Positions 33,681-42,193 of a DNA stretch of 64,000 nt are shown here, piece after piece. A program made the position numbers and the translations under genes. This DNA comes from JADGQM01 sp964441945. GTDB taxonomy: Bacteria > Desulfobacterota > Syntrophobacteria > Syntrophobacterales > Syntrophobacteraceae. Below the pieces are notes generated by a model. It was not told where the DNA came from. It did not search any database and was given only the letters and a program-made list of their open reading frames with translations. The DNA lies in the NCBI GenBank assembly GCA_964441945.1, contig CAYTWB010000014.1, positions 1-64,000 on the forward strand. Reading direction: 5' to 3'. Each line of letters starts with the position of its first letter. Position 1 is the first letter of the stretch.

Positions 33681-34964
33681 ATGAAAGCAAGCACGGCGGA
33701 TGCTGACGGGAAAGCACGGTCCGGTCATATGTTCAGAGCGCTCGGCCACCGGAATTATCGCCTCTTTTTCGGCGGCCAGAGCATCTCCCTCCTTGGCACC
33801 TGGATGCAGCGAACCGCCATGAGCTGGCTGGTCTATCGCCTGACCGATTCCACCGTCCTGTTGGGGATAGTCGCGTTCGCGGATCAGATTCCTACCTTCT
33901 TCCTCGCACCCCTGGCCGGGGTTTTTGTTGACCGGTGGAACCGCCACCGGGTCCTGTTCATTACCCAAAGCCTGGCCCTTGTGCAGGCGCTGACGGTTGC
34001 CGTCCTGATTCTGACCGGAACCATTGCCGTCTGGCATATCATCCTTCTGAGCCTCTTCCTGGGCACGGTGAATGCCTTCGACATGCCCACCCGGCAGGCC
34101 TTCGTGGTGAAGATGGTCGGTGACCGCAGCGACCTGGCAAACGCCATTGCGCTCAATTCATCCATGGTCCACGTGGCTCGCATGGTTGGACCGTCGGCAG
34201 CGGGCATCATCGTCGGGGCCTTTGGCGAAGGGGTGTGCTTCCTGATCAACGGTGCAAGCTACGTGGCCGTGCTCTTCTCCCTCCTCTTGATGAAGATTGT
34301 CCACATTGAAACGGACGGGAGTAAGACGTCGGTTCTTAAAGGTATCAAAGAGGGCTTCAGCTATGCCTTCGGGTTCGCTCCCATCCGAGCGATCCTGCTG
34401 CACATCGCCTGGATGAGCCTGCTGGGGATGCCTTACATGGTGCTGATGCCCGTTTTTGCTCGAGACATCCTGCAGGGCGGCCCCAGCACGCTTGGTTTCC
34501 TCATGGGAGCCTCCGGCATGGGGGCCCTTACTGCAGCTCTTTATCTTGCATCGAGGAGAAGCGTGCTCGGGTTGGGGCGGAAGATCGCCATGGCCTGCGC
34601 CCTTCTAGGTGTCAGCATCATTGCCTTTTCTCAGTCCCGGTCCTTCTGGTTTTGCATCGTCTTTCTGTTCACTGCCGGCTTTGGGACAATCGTGCAGATC
34701 ACATCGAGCAACACCATCGTCCAGACCCTTGTGGAAGAGGATAAACGGGGAAGGGTCATGGCCCTGTTTACCATGTCTTTTATGGGCATGGTGCCGTTTG
34801 GATGCCTTCTCGAGGGCAGCCTTGCCAGCCATTTGGGAGCTTCCAATACCCTCTTGGTGAACAGCGCATGCTGTATCCTGGCAGCTGTTCTTTTTGCGCG
34901 AAAGCTTCCGTCCCTCAGAGAAAGTGCACGTCCCATCTATGCCAAAATGGGAATCACCAGATAG
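33681..34964 (+). CDS. MFS transporter, MFS_3/EntS-like
   Basis: A 427-residue, roughly 12-helix major facilitator. The start FRALGHRNYRLFFGGQSISLLGTWMQRTAMSWLVYRLTDS, read in pieces, is characteristic of the MFS_3 (enterobactin exporter EntS-like) group. The A-like motif GVFVDRWNRHRVL between helices 2 and 3 and MPTRQAFVVKMV are conserved. Such proteins export siderophores, drugs or other small molecules by proton antiport. The ATG at 33681 follows GAGAGGG; upstream codons in frame run through the repeat element and are not protein-like. Confidence 0.85.
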   Translation: MKASTADADGKARSGHMFRALGHRNYRLFFGGQSISLLGTWMQRTAMSWLVYRLTDSTVLLGIVAFADQIPTFFLAPLAGVFVDRWNRHRVLFITQSLALVQALTVAVLILTGTIAVWHIILLSLFLGTVNAFDMPTRQAFVVKMVGDRSDLANAIALNSSMVHVARMVGPSAAGIIVGAFGEGVCFLINGASYVAVLFSLLLMKIVHIETDGSKTSVLKGIKEGFSYAFGFAPIRAILLHIAWMSLLGMPYMVLMPVFARDILQGGPSTLGFLMGASGMGALTAALYLASRRSVLGLGRKIAMACALLGVSIIAFSQSRSFWFCIVFLFTAGFGTIVQITSSNTIVQTLVEEDKRGRVMALFTMSFMGMVPFGCLLEGSLASHLGASNTLLVNSACCILAAVLFARKLPSLRESARPIYAKMGITR

Positions 34965-35024
34965 GTTGACGCCTGTTGGCTTTAGCCGGGGGAGACGGAA
35001 CGGTGGGGCTTTCTTGACACCATT

Positions 35025-35453
35025 TTATGGCCGGCAGCCTTCCGGGGCCCTCGTTATCGGCTTCGTTGCAGCCGGATCAGCCGCCGGGTCTGCGAAAAGG
35101 CGAACCGCCTGGTAAACCCACCAGGCACGAAGCGTCGACATGCCATCTTCTATGCAGATTCTTTGCAGAATGCGGTCGGCGATTTCCCTGTGCGCATCAT
35201 GGTCCAGATGGCGTTCCCTCATGAGCTGGTACAGGGCATCGTGCACCAATGAGCCGCGCATGAAATTCAAGGTATCGATAGTCGGCCCGGACGGCCCATC
35301 CCAGGCGTAACCCTCGCGAATTGTGAGGTTTCCATCTCCATCAAGCTCAATGTATTCCGTTTCGATTGGACTGGACGGCTTGATCTCGATGGCCACCGAA
35401 TACGTTTCCTGCAGCTGGTATTTGTAGCCGCCGCGGTATGCGATACACTTCAT
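35025..35453 (-). CDS. DUF1353 family protein
   Basis: A 142-residue protein with the DUF1353 core GYAWDGPSGPTIDTLNFMRG and SLVHDALYQLMRERHLDHD. DUF1353 proteins occur in phages and bacterial genomes; the paired Asp/His pattern suggests a hydrolase or metal-binding fold, but no activity is established. GGAGGGGGAA precedes the ATG at 35453. The last 20 residues are Ala/Pro-rich. It is the last gene of the long minus-strand run, 81 bases after the zinc-ribbon/lectin-like gene. Confidence 0.72.
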   Translation of the reverse strand: MKCIAYRGGYKYQLQETYSVAIEIKPSSPIETEYIELDGDGNLTIREGYAWDGPSGPTIDTLNFMRGSLVHDALYQLMRERHLDHDAHREIADRILQRICIEDGMSTLRAWWVYQAVRLFADPAADPAATKPITRAPEGCRP

Positions 35454-35534
35454 TTCCCCCTCCACTCTGCTCAATGGCAGATCAACCGGATGCTCAGCAC
35501 TGCGGCCCGAAACAGATTGGGCTCACCCTTGACG

Positions 35535-37028
35535 TCAAGAAGAAGGCTTCCCGGCAAAGTGGTTCTGGACCGGGAGATCATGCAAAGAATGAAAGGTACG
35601 GATAACCAGGGAGTCCGCTCTCTGTCCTCCAGCCTCACCACGGTTGTCCATGGCGCCGAAAGCGATCCCCACCGCTCCATCGTTCTTACCCATTGCAGCC
35701 GGAAGAAGCACGTTGGTGGATAAGGCCTCATTCTGTTTGAAGGTCAGCAATCGGCTATCGAGCGCTACCTGGAGGTTGTCTCCCTGCACCGCAACCTCGA
35801 GCGTGTGGTAGATCCGGTTGTCGAATGAAGCCGGTCTTCCGCTTGTCGCAACAGTTTTCAGAGGGCCGAGGCCGATCACCTTGACTTCGCCGGTGCTATA
35901 AAGCGCCACCCAAAAGCCGCCGGAGTCGCCGCCGATAATGTCGTCTCCGGAACTCACCGCTCTACTGCGAAAAAAGGGCCCACCCTGAGTTGTATTTCCG
36001 AAGTGGTCGCTGGGAGAGAGGAGATCCACACGGATGTTGATATCCCGTCCCGCATTTTCACCTTTCACCGACATGTCCGAACACGCACCGGCTGCTGCAG
36101 TGATCTGAACCCCTCCAAAGTCAAGTCCGTTGTTGTAAAGCCCCTTGGCCACAATGTTGGCGCCGATGGGATTGGCCTGGGTGCCGGCTTTCCCTGCAAA
36201 AAGAGGCAGGTAGTAATGTTTGCCGCTGCCGCCCAAACCCTGATCGGTCGATCCCAGATCACAACGGTCTGCATTGGCTCGGTCAAAGGTGTCGGACAGC
36301 ACGATCTTCGCGGACTCACTGATTGGACCTCCTGTTCGAGTGTTGTTATCCGCGGGACCCGGCCCGGGGGATTTCACACCCTCCTTCCTGGTGGCATTGT
36401 TGTCTAAGGGGACTCCCCCGTTTCGATGCCAAAGGCCGGACACAAAACCAAATAAGGATGCTATCAGGGACGAGTCCTCGGGTTGGGCGCTTTTCGAAGC
36501 GGAAGGCGGCGTGGCCGGAGTCTCCGGCCCCTTCATTTTGGTCAAGGCGCCAAAGACCAGGGCGATAACTACGACAAGCACGAGTCCACCTGCGAGCCAG
36601 GTCCGGCCGGTGATCACATGCCATCGAGCAGGCGACAATCGTCCCGGCAATGCTTTGAGCCAGGTCCAGGCTGGATTTTCGCGCTTTTCGGGTGTCTTCG
36701 AAGCTGATGCGGCAGTCTGGGACTGACCGCATTCATTGCAGAACTTGTCGCCGGGCTGAAGTTCGGCCTTGCAGGCAATACATCGAAGCGAAGGTTCCGA
36801 CGGCACTGCTTCAACAGAAAGGGGATGTCGGCAATCGCCGCAAAAACGGTCTCCCGGTTCGATGTCCATGGAGCCGCAGTGAGGACATTGCACCAGCCCT
36901 TCCTTGCGATCCGCACTCCGAAGCGAAGGTTCCGACGGCGCTCCTTCGGCAGAAAGGGGATGTCGGCAATCGCCGCAAAAACGGTCCCCGGGTTCGATAT
37001 CCGTGGAGCCGCAGTGAGGACATTTCAT
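35535..37028 (-). CDS. Membrane protein with three zinc ribbons and lectin-like extracellular domain
   Basis: A 497-residue protein. The first 45 residues repeat almost identically: CPHCGSTDIEPGDRFCGDCRH, then CPHCGSMDIEPGDRFCGDC. A third ribbon follows (CIACKAELQPGDKFCNECG, near 82-100). One transmembrane helix lies near 150-170 (LAGGLVLVVVIALVFGAL). The remaining 300 residues, beginning VLSDTFDRANADRCDLG, look like an all-beta concanavalin/LamG-type carbohydrate-binding domain. The zinc ribbons would be cytoplasmic and the beta domain outside. The start overlaps the ABC ATPase stop by four bases, so the gene is translationally coupled to an iron-type transporter. The function is unknown. 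Confidence 0.7.
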   Translation of the reverse strand: MKCPHCGSTDIEPGDRFCGDCRHPLSAEGAPSEPSLRSADRKEGLVQCPHCGSMDIEPGDRFCGDCRHPLSVEAVPSEPSLRCIACKAELQPGDKFCNECGQSQTAASASKTPEKRENPAWTWLKALPGRLSPARWHVITGRTWLAGGLVLVVVIALVFGALTKMKGPETPATPPSASKSAQPEDSSLIASLFGFVSGLWHRNGGVPLDNNATRKEGVKSPGPGPADNNTRTGGPISESAKIVLSDTFDRANADRCDLGSTDQGLGGSGKHYYLPLFAGKAGTQANPIGANIVAKGLYNNGLDFGGVQITAAAGACSDMSVKGENAGRDINIRVDLLSPSDHFGNTTQGGPFFRSRAVSSGDDIIGGDSGGFWVALYSTGEVKVIGLGPLKTVATSGRPASFDNRIYHTLEVAVQGDNLQVALDSRLLTFKQNEALSTNVLLPAAMGKNDGAVGIAFGAMDNRGEAGGQRADSLVIRTFHSLHDLPVQNHFAGKPSS

Positions 37029-37717
37029 AAGCCGCCCCCTTCGATTCTACGGCCGTTATCCCCGCAGGACTCCACAGTATGGAGACGGCCGTGGTCGAGA
37101 ATCAGGTGATGTTTTGAAATCCTGTCCGCTTCGGCACTGTCATGCGTTACATACAACAAACAGGCCCGGGTGATAAGAACACTCTCCTTGATCAGCCTCA
37201 GGAGCTCTTCCCTGGCCTCGGAGTCGACGTGGGTCAACGGTTCGTCCAGGAGAAGGCAAGCCGGTCCTGGAGCCAGTGTCCGTGCCAGCGCTGCGCGCCG
37301 TGCCTCCCCTCCAGAGAGTTGGTGCGGGTAGCGCCCCGCCAGTTTGCTCATAGACGTGCATGCCAGCACCCGTTGCAGCCGTGCGTGAGCCTCGACTTTG
37401 GAGAATCGGCTCAAACCGAACATCACATTCTGGGCCACACTCATGTGGGGCCAAAGAGCCGGAGTCTGGAACATGAAACCGAGTCCTCGCCGGTGCGGGG
37501 CCACTGCCCAGCCGGGCTTGCTGACCAGTCGGCCGTCGATGTAGATTTCGCCCTCATCCGGGATATCCAGGCCCGCGATGAGGCGAAGCAGGGTGGTCTT
37601 GCCGCTGCCGGAGGGCCCGAGAAGGCACACCGAACCCTGAGGAGGGACATCAAACGAGACCCGATCGAGGACTCTTGTTTGACCGTAGGCTTTTGTCACT
37701 CGATCCAGCGCTATCAT
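37025..37717 (-). CDS. ABC transporter ATP-binding protein (ferric-type)
   Basis: A 230-residue ABC ATPase. Walker A LLGPSGSGKTTLLRLIAGLD, Q-loop MFQTPALWPHMSV, signature QLSGGEARRAALARTL, Walker B ACLLLDEPLTHVD and the switch His in THDSAEAD are all present. It energises uptake by the permease encoded immediately upstream, with which it overlaps by four bases (ATGA). It lacks the C-terminal regulatory extension found in FbpC and PotA-type ATPases. The next gene also overlaps it by four bases. Confidence 0.92.
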   Translation of the reverse strand: MIALDRVTKAYGQTRVLDRVSFDVPPQGSVCLLGPSGSGKTTLLRLIAGLDIPDEGEIYIDGRLVSKPGWAVAPHRRGLGFMFQTPALWPHMSVAQNVMFGLSRFSKVEAHARLQRVLACTSMSKLAGRYPHQLSGGEARRAALARTLAPGPACLLLDEPLTHVDSEAREELLRLIKESVLITRACLLYVTHDSAEADRISKHHLILDHGRLHTVESCGDNGRRIEGGGL

Positions 37718-39351
37718 TTCTCCCTCCCTCCGGTATCCGGCAAGAGGCGGGACCAACCGGCCAGAGCCATCAGGGCCAGAGACCCGGCGATCAGCGAGCC
37801 GATCGCCATCGTGAGGCATAGCCCTGCGACGGAGCTTGACGCACCATAGTGGAGGTAATTGTAAATCCGCATGGTTACAGTAGAGCGGCCCGGTGGAGCA
37901 ACGATCAGAGTGGCTCCGAGCTCCCCGGTGGTCAGGGCGAAGGCCACACAAGCCGCCGCGAGCAACCCCGGCGCAAGCATGGGCAATCTCACCTGAAGCC
38001 ATGTCTGCAAAGGATTGGCCTGAATCACGCGGGCGGCGTCAAGAAGCAGGGTATCGACCCGGCGCAGCTGCGGCAGGAGGGCAAGCACCGCAAGGGGCGC
38101 AAAGCGGGCAAGACCGGCGAGGACCGGCATGAAAGCGCTGCCATAGAGATCCGGCCAGAGGGCACGGTTCCAGACGGAGATCAGGCCGATACCCACGAGC
38201 GGCGCCGGGATGGCAAGCGGAAGGGTAACCAGCAACCACCACACCCTTCCCCGCCAGTCCGATCGAACCAGCTCGTTCCCAACAGCCAGAGCCGCGGGCA
38301 GGCAAAGGAGGGCGGCGCCAACAGAAAGCCAGAAGGTATAGGCGATTTCTCGGCCGGCCGACGCGACCGCTGAAATCCAATTATCCCATGACCCCGTTGC
38401 CCCGATCAGGTTCCAAAGGAGCACACCCGCCTGAAGCATCAAAAGCGACAGCGCCATCCGCTGCAGCCCGACAAGCCAACCGGGCCATTCCGGTTGATTG
38501 GCCCAGGCTCGATGGCGCCATGAGTGGGTCTGGGCCGCATTTCTCAACCCCGCCTGGGACACGGTGACCACGGCCACCGCCACAAGGAGCAGAGGAAGCG
38601 CCAGTCCAAAGGCGTTCACAGACTCGTTGCTCGCGCTGTACTCGGCGAAGATCTCCAAGGCATAGACGTTCACCCCAAAGAGCGACGGTACGCTGTAGTC
38701 GGTAAGGCTCAGCAGGAACAGGAAACCGGAACCGGCGGCAAGCGCCGGCAATGCCAGCGGCAGCACGATACGGCACAAAAGGTGAACGTCGGAATGCATC
38801 GTTCGTCCGACCTCAATCAGGTTGACATCCACCGAGTCCAATCCAGCCAGGGCCAGCCCGACAGCCAGGGGCAGCAGGGCCATCACCTGAACCCAGGCGC
38901 TGACCATCCAGCCCTCCGGCAACGCACCCGGCCATTCCGATCCGTGGATGAGGGCACTCAATCGAGAGAACGCCGCCGACCAGGTCATGGCGTGGACATA
39001 AGGTGGAATGGGCGCCAGCACGAGCACAGACCATCGCAGCCAGCCTTTCACACCCTTCTGCCAGTGCCAGAAGACGCTCGCCACCAGGAGTCCCAGCGCC
39101 ATTCCTGTGACGGCGACACCGGCCGCAAGGCCAAGACTGCCGGCAAGGAGCCCCAATCTCCGGCCCGTGGGAACGGCTAAAGCCAGCCAGGCCCCCTTGC
39201 CGGCCAACAAAGACTGCCCCGCTTCCACCATGAGCGCTGCCGGTGGGCTAAAGACCAGGACCAGAAACGCGGACGCTCCCAGGAAGCCTGCAAGGCATTC
39301 CAGCGACCAGGAAACGCGAATTCGGTCAAAGCACGCGATGACACTTCTCAT
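37714..39351 (-). CDS. ABC transporter permease, fused two-domain FbpB type
   Basis: A 545-residue permease with about twelve membrane helices and two copies of the BPD_transp_1 domain, the arrangement of ferric-iron (FbpB/SfuB) and thiamine (ThiP) permeases. The coupling loops for the ATPase are EVGRTMHSDVHLLCRIVLPLALPALAAG in the first half and DAARVIQANPLQTWLQVRLPML in the second, quoted in part. It lies 6 bases after the binding-protein gene and overlaps the ATPase gene. Confidence 0.9.
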   Translation of the reverse strand: MRSVIACFDRIRVSWSLECLAGFLGASAFLVLVFSPPAALMVEAGQSLLAGKGAWLALAVPTGRRLGLLAGSLGLAAGVAVTGMALGLLVASVFWHWQKGVKGWLRWSVLVLAPIPPYVHAMTWSAAFSRLSALIHGSEWPGALPEGWMVSAWVQVMALLPLAVGLALAGLDSVDVNLIEVGRTMHSDVHLLCRIVLPLALPALAAGSGFLFLLSLTDYSVPSLFGVNVYALEIFAEYSASNESVNAFGLALPLLLVAVAVVTVSQAGLRNAAQTHSWRHRAWANQPEWPGWLVGLQRMALSLLMLQAGVLLWNLIGATGSWDNWISAVASAGREIAYTFWLSVGAALLCLPAALAVGNELVRSDWRGRVWWLLVTLPLAIPAPLVGIGLISVWNRALWPDLYGSAFMPVLAGLARFAPLAVLALLPQLRRVDTLLLDAARVIQANPLQTWLQVRLPMLAPGLLAAACVAFALTTGELGATLIVAPPGRSTVTMRIYNYLHYGASSSVAGLCLTMAIGSLIAGSLALMALAGWSRLLPDTGGREK

Positions 39352-39357
39352 AGGAGC

Positions 39358-40374
39358 CTATCGGATGAATATCTCGGTCAGGTCTCTCCTGGCGGGTCCC
39401 AGTTGTTGAACAATAGCGCTGAGATTGATGTCCATGCCCTTGATCCCGGCCGACAAGCCACACTCGGAGGCAATGTTGACCGGGCGCAGAGGAATCTGGC
39501 TCCAGCCCGATACCACCAGTTTCTCTTCGACTTCCCTGCTCAGGAGAAAATCGAGCAGAATCCGCCCCTCACGGGGATGCGGTCCGTTGGCGATCAAGGC
39601 GGCGGTGCCCGGAATGAAAAGCGTCCCGAGACCTTTGTCACCCTGATCGAGAAAAACGAGGGCAACAGGAGCGCCGTTCTTCAAGGCCCCACACGCGTCG
39701 TCAGTGTCGGTCAAACCGAGATGCAGCTGACCGTTGGCCACCAGGTCTCTCACGACGGAGTTTCCGTCCACCACCCGCACACCCTGAGCCTTGATCTGCT
39801 CAAAGAAAACCCTGGCCCGTTCCGATCCCCAGGCGGCATACAGGGCGGCGGCATGTGTTGCGGATGTACCGAACATAGGGGACGCGATTCCTATCTTGTC
39901 AGCCAGCCACTTTCCAGCCGCAAGATCGTCAAGGGTCTTCGGGCAGTCGCTTGGTGAAACAAAGTTCTTGTTGATCAGGAGCACCCTGGCGCGGCCCGCT
40001 ATGGCAGTCCAATACCCTTCCGGATCAACATATTGGGCAGGCAGGTCGGCAGAAGCCTGCGATCGATAAGACGCCAGGACCCCGCGCTCCTTGAGCATAA
40101 GGGTCTGTGCAAATTCGCCGTTCCAGAACACATCCGCCTGCGGACGGTCCTTTTCCGCGATCAATCGATGCACCAATCCAGTCGTCTTTGCGGCCTCCAC
40201 ATCATAGACGGCGAGAACGCGAATTCCGGTTTTCTCTTCGAACTGCTTCAGAACCGGTTCGGAATAGACCTGGTCCACCGAAGTGTAGACAACCACCGAA
40301 GGCTGCGGCTCCTTGCCCTGGCACGCAAAGAGGAATGTTGCAGCGATGAGGAGTCCTCCAAGAATCTGCTTCAT
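39358..40374 (-). CDS. ABC transporter substrate-binding lipoprotein (ferric/FbpA-like)
   Basis: A 338-residue extracellular solute-binding protein. The signal ends LLIAATFLFACQG, a lipobox with Cys at about residue 18. The start of the mature part, VVVYTSVDQVYSEPVLKQFE, and VFWNGEFAQTLML, PVALVFLDQG and SREVEEKLVVSG are features of the FbpA/periplasmic iron-binding family. The ligand is probably ferric iron or an iron-like small ion, but the two adjacent Tyr of FbpA are not evident, so phosphonate or thiamine-type ligands remain possible. AAGGAAGGTG lies before the ATG. Confidence 0.85.
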   Translation of the reverse strand: MKQILGGLLIAATFLFACQGKEPQPSVVVYTSVDQVYSEPVLKQFEEKTGIRVLAVYDVEAAKTTGLVHRLIAEKDRPQADVFWNGEFAQTLMLKERGVLASYRSQASADLPAQYVDPEGYWTAIAGRARVLLINKNFVSPSDCPKTLDDLAAGKWLADKIGIASPMFGTSATHAAALYAAWGSERARVFFEQIKAQGVRVVDGNSVVRDLVANGQLHLGLTDTDDACGALKNGAPVALVFLDQGDKGLGTLFIPGTAALIANGPHPREGRILLDFLLSREVEEKLVVSGWSQIPLRPVNIASECGLSAGIKGMDINLSAIVQQLGPARRDLTEIFIR

Positions 40375-40438
40375 CTTGGTACACCTTCCTTGTCTGGAGG
40401 TTCGGAAAGAGGGGTGTTCAAAATCCCGCCGGTCGTGT

Positions 40439-42133
40439 TCAGAGCTTAGCCAGGAGAGTCTGGACAAAAGGACCGGCCAGAGAGACGGCCTCCATAGCGC
40501 CCAGTATGCTGACAATCGCCAGGATGGCGGCGTTTTTCGTATTGCAACCCGTGATGTCACGGATGGCGGCGGTGCTCGTAATCAGAGTCCAAAGCCCGAT
40601 GAACTGGCCCGCTACCGGAATGATCTGAAGGCTGACGGGGGACTGCGCGTACACCAGGGCCCTGAAAAACTGACCGAAGCTGGTCCGTGTTTTGAGCCAG
40701 GAGGCGGCAACCACCTGAGTCAGCCAGATCCTTACCAGGATGGCGATGATCTGGAGCACTGCGGTCGGGACAATGGAATAGAGCGATGATGCCGAAAGAT
40801 GCTGGATTGACGAGATGAGCACGCCGCTGCAGCTGAGGAGGATCACCAGGATCATCACCTGCCAGGCATCACTCTGGAGCGAAGCATCCGCGGCCACTTC
40901 ACGGAAGATGGCCTTGTCGAGCAGAACAGCGCGGATCATGCGGGGGAGCATGGCCCCAAGACCCGTCCGAGAAGACAGGCCGGATTGATCAAGGAAGCCG
41001 ATCACATTGGCTGCCACACCGGTCAGTTGGTCCTGAAAACCCCAAGGCTCGCCAGATGGCGGCAATTCAGGCTCCACGCGCTCAGACGCCTTGACCTGTG
41101 ACGGTTTTACCTCCGGTTTCGAGGCAGATCCCGCGGGCTCCTGAACCCTTGCGTCAGAAGGTGGAGGCGGAGGCGGCAACTCCGAATCCTCCGGCGGAGA
41201 CTCCGCCCCAGCCTGGGTCATCCTCGCTGATTCTCCTTCATAAGAAACCTCCGGAGCAGCCTTTGGCTCAGAAGATCTTTCCGGGACATGAACCGGCTCA
41301 CCGCATTGGGCGCAGAATCTCTTGTTTGGTCTGAGCACCGCCCCGCATTTCGGGCAGAGCGCTCCAGCATCAGCCGGGAGAGACTCAATGCGTGCAGCTT
41401 CCATCCCACATTTCTCACATAATTCCTGTCCCACGGGCACGGCCGCGCTGCATCTCCGGCAAACCGGAACAGGGATCGGCGCTTCCCGCCTGTCTTCTTC
41501 ACCGGCAACCGGTTTTAGCTCTTCAACCGATACGGTGAGGCCCGGGCCCATCAGGGCCGGTGCTTCGCTAATGACCGCACGCGTCTCTTCGACGTGGTCT
41601 GGTTGAGCAGCAACCGGCTCGGCATGGGGATCGGCCTTGAGCCAGCTCTTGCCGTCAAAGACGAGCCAATCAGCGTCGTCCGGATGCAGTCGCCAGAGCC
41701 GACCACGGCTGTCGGTCACTTCGAGCTTTCGACAAGCTTCTGCAAAGGCATCATGCGAAAGGCGCCCGGCGGCCAGTTTACCGCGCAGTGGCCAATACTC
41801 GGCCTCTGCCCGGGCGAAATCGTCTCCATGCCCATCCGGACCCTTCGACTCGCCAGGTTCTTCAGCTTGAGACGTTTCCGCGGTCACTGCGGCGGCTGAC
41901 GCCGCATCCCCGCTCGGGACGGTCTCTCTACTGACTTGGGTGGAGCCTCCTGCCTCATTATGGGCAACCTGCTGTCCAATCGACCTGGCCACGTTAGCCG
42001 CCTCTTCAAGGCCCCTGGACCAGGCAGTGAATTCCTCCTGGACCTTAAGCTGATCGGCCTCGAATTCATCGATGGATGCTAGAAGCTCTTTCAAACCGCC
42101 TTCAGGTTTTGATTTGGGCTTTTCTTCTTCCAT
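40439..42133 (-). CDS. Zinc-ribbon protein with C-terminal Yip1-like membrane domain
   Basis: A 564-residue protein. The N-terminal 60 residues are acidic and helical. Residues 115-190 form a small Trp-rich domain (EYWPLRGKLAAGRLSHDAF, WRLHPDDADWLVFDGKSWLK). Two zinc ribbons follow near 230-290 (CRRCSAAVPVGQELCEKCG and CPKCGAVLRPNKRFCAQCG). After a long Pro-rich linker comes a Yip1-type domain of about five membrane helices (VMILVILLSCSGVLISSI and more). The layout suggests a membrane-anchored cytoplasmic scaffold. The ATG at 42133 is preceded by AAGGA. It lies 60 bases after the giant coiled-coil gene and 64 bases before the iron-binding protein. Confidence 0.65.
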   Translation of the reverse strand: MEEEKPKSKPEGGLKELLASIDEFEADQLKVQEEFTAWSRGLEEAANVARSIGQQVAHNEAGGSTQVSRETVPSGDAASAAAVTAETSQAEEPGESKGPDGHGDDFARAEAEYWPLRGKLAAGRLSHDAFAEACRKLEVTDSRGRLWRLHPDDADWLVFDGKSWLKADPHAEPVAAQPDHVEETRAVISEAPALMGPGLTVSVEELKPVAGEEDRREAPIPVPVCRRCSAAVPVGQELCEKCGMEAARIESLPADAGALCPKCGAVLRPNKRFCAQCGEPVHVPERSSEPKAAPEVSYEGESARMTQAGAESPPEDSELPPPPPPSDARVQEPAGSASKPEVKPSQVKASERVEPELPPSGEPWGFQDQLTGVAANVIGFLDQSGLSSRTGLGAMLPRMIRAVLLDKAIFREVAADASLQSDAWQVMILVILLSCSGVLISSIQHLSASSLYSIVPTAVLQIIAILVRIWLTQVVAASWLKTRTSFGQFFRALVYAQSPVSLQIIPVAGQFIGLWTLITSTAAIRDITGCNTKNAAILAIVSILGAMEAVSLAGPFVQTLLAKL

Positions 42134-42193
42134 GGTTTCCTTCGGTTTCAGCAACTCATGTTGGCTGAGGCTCTCATGCCTGATCGATCCAGA

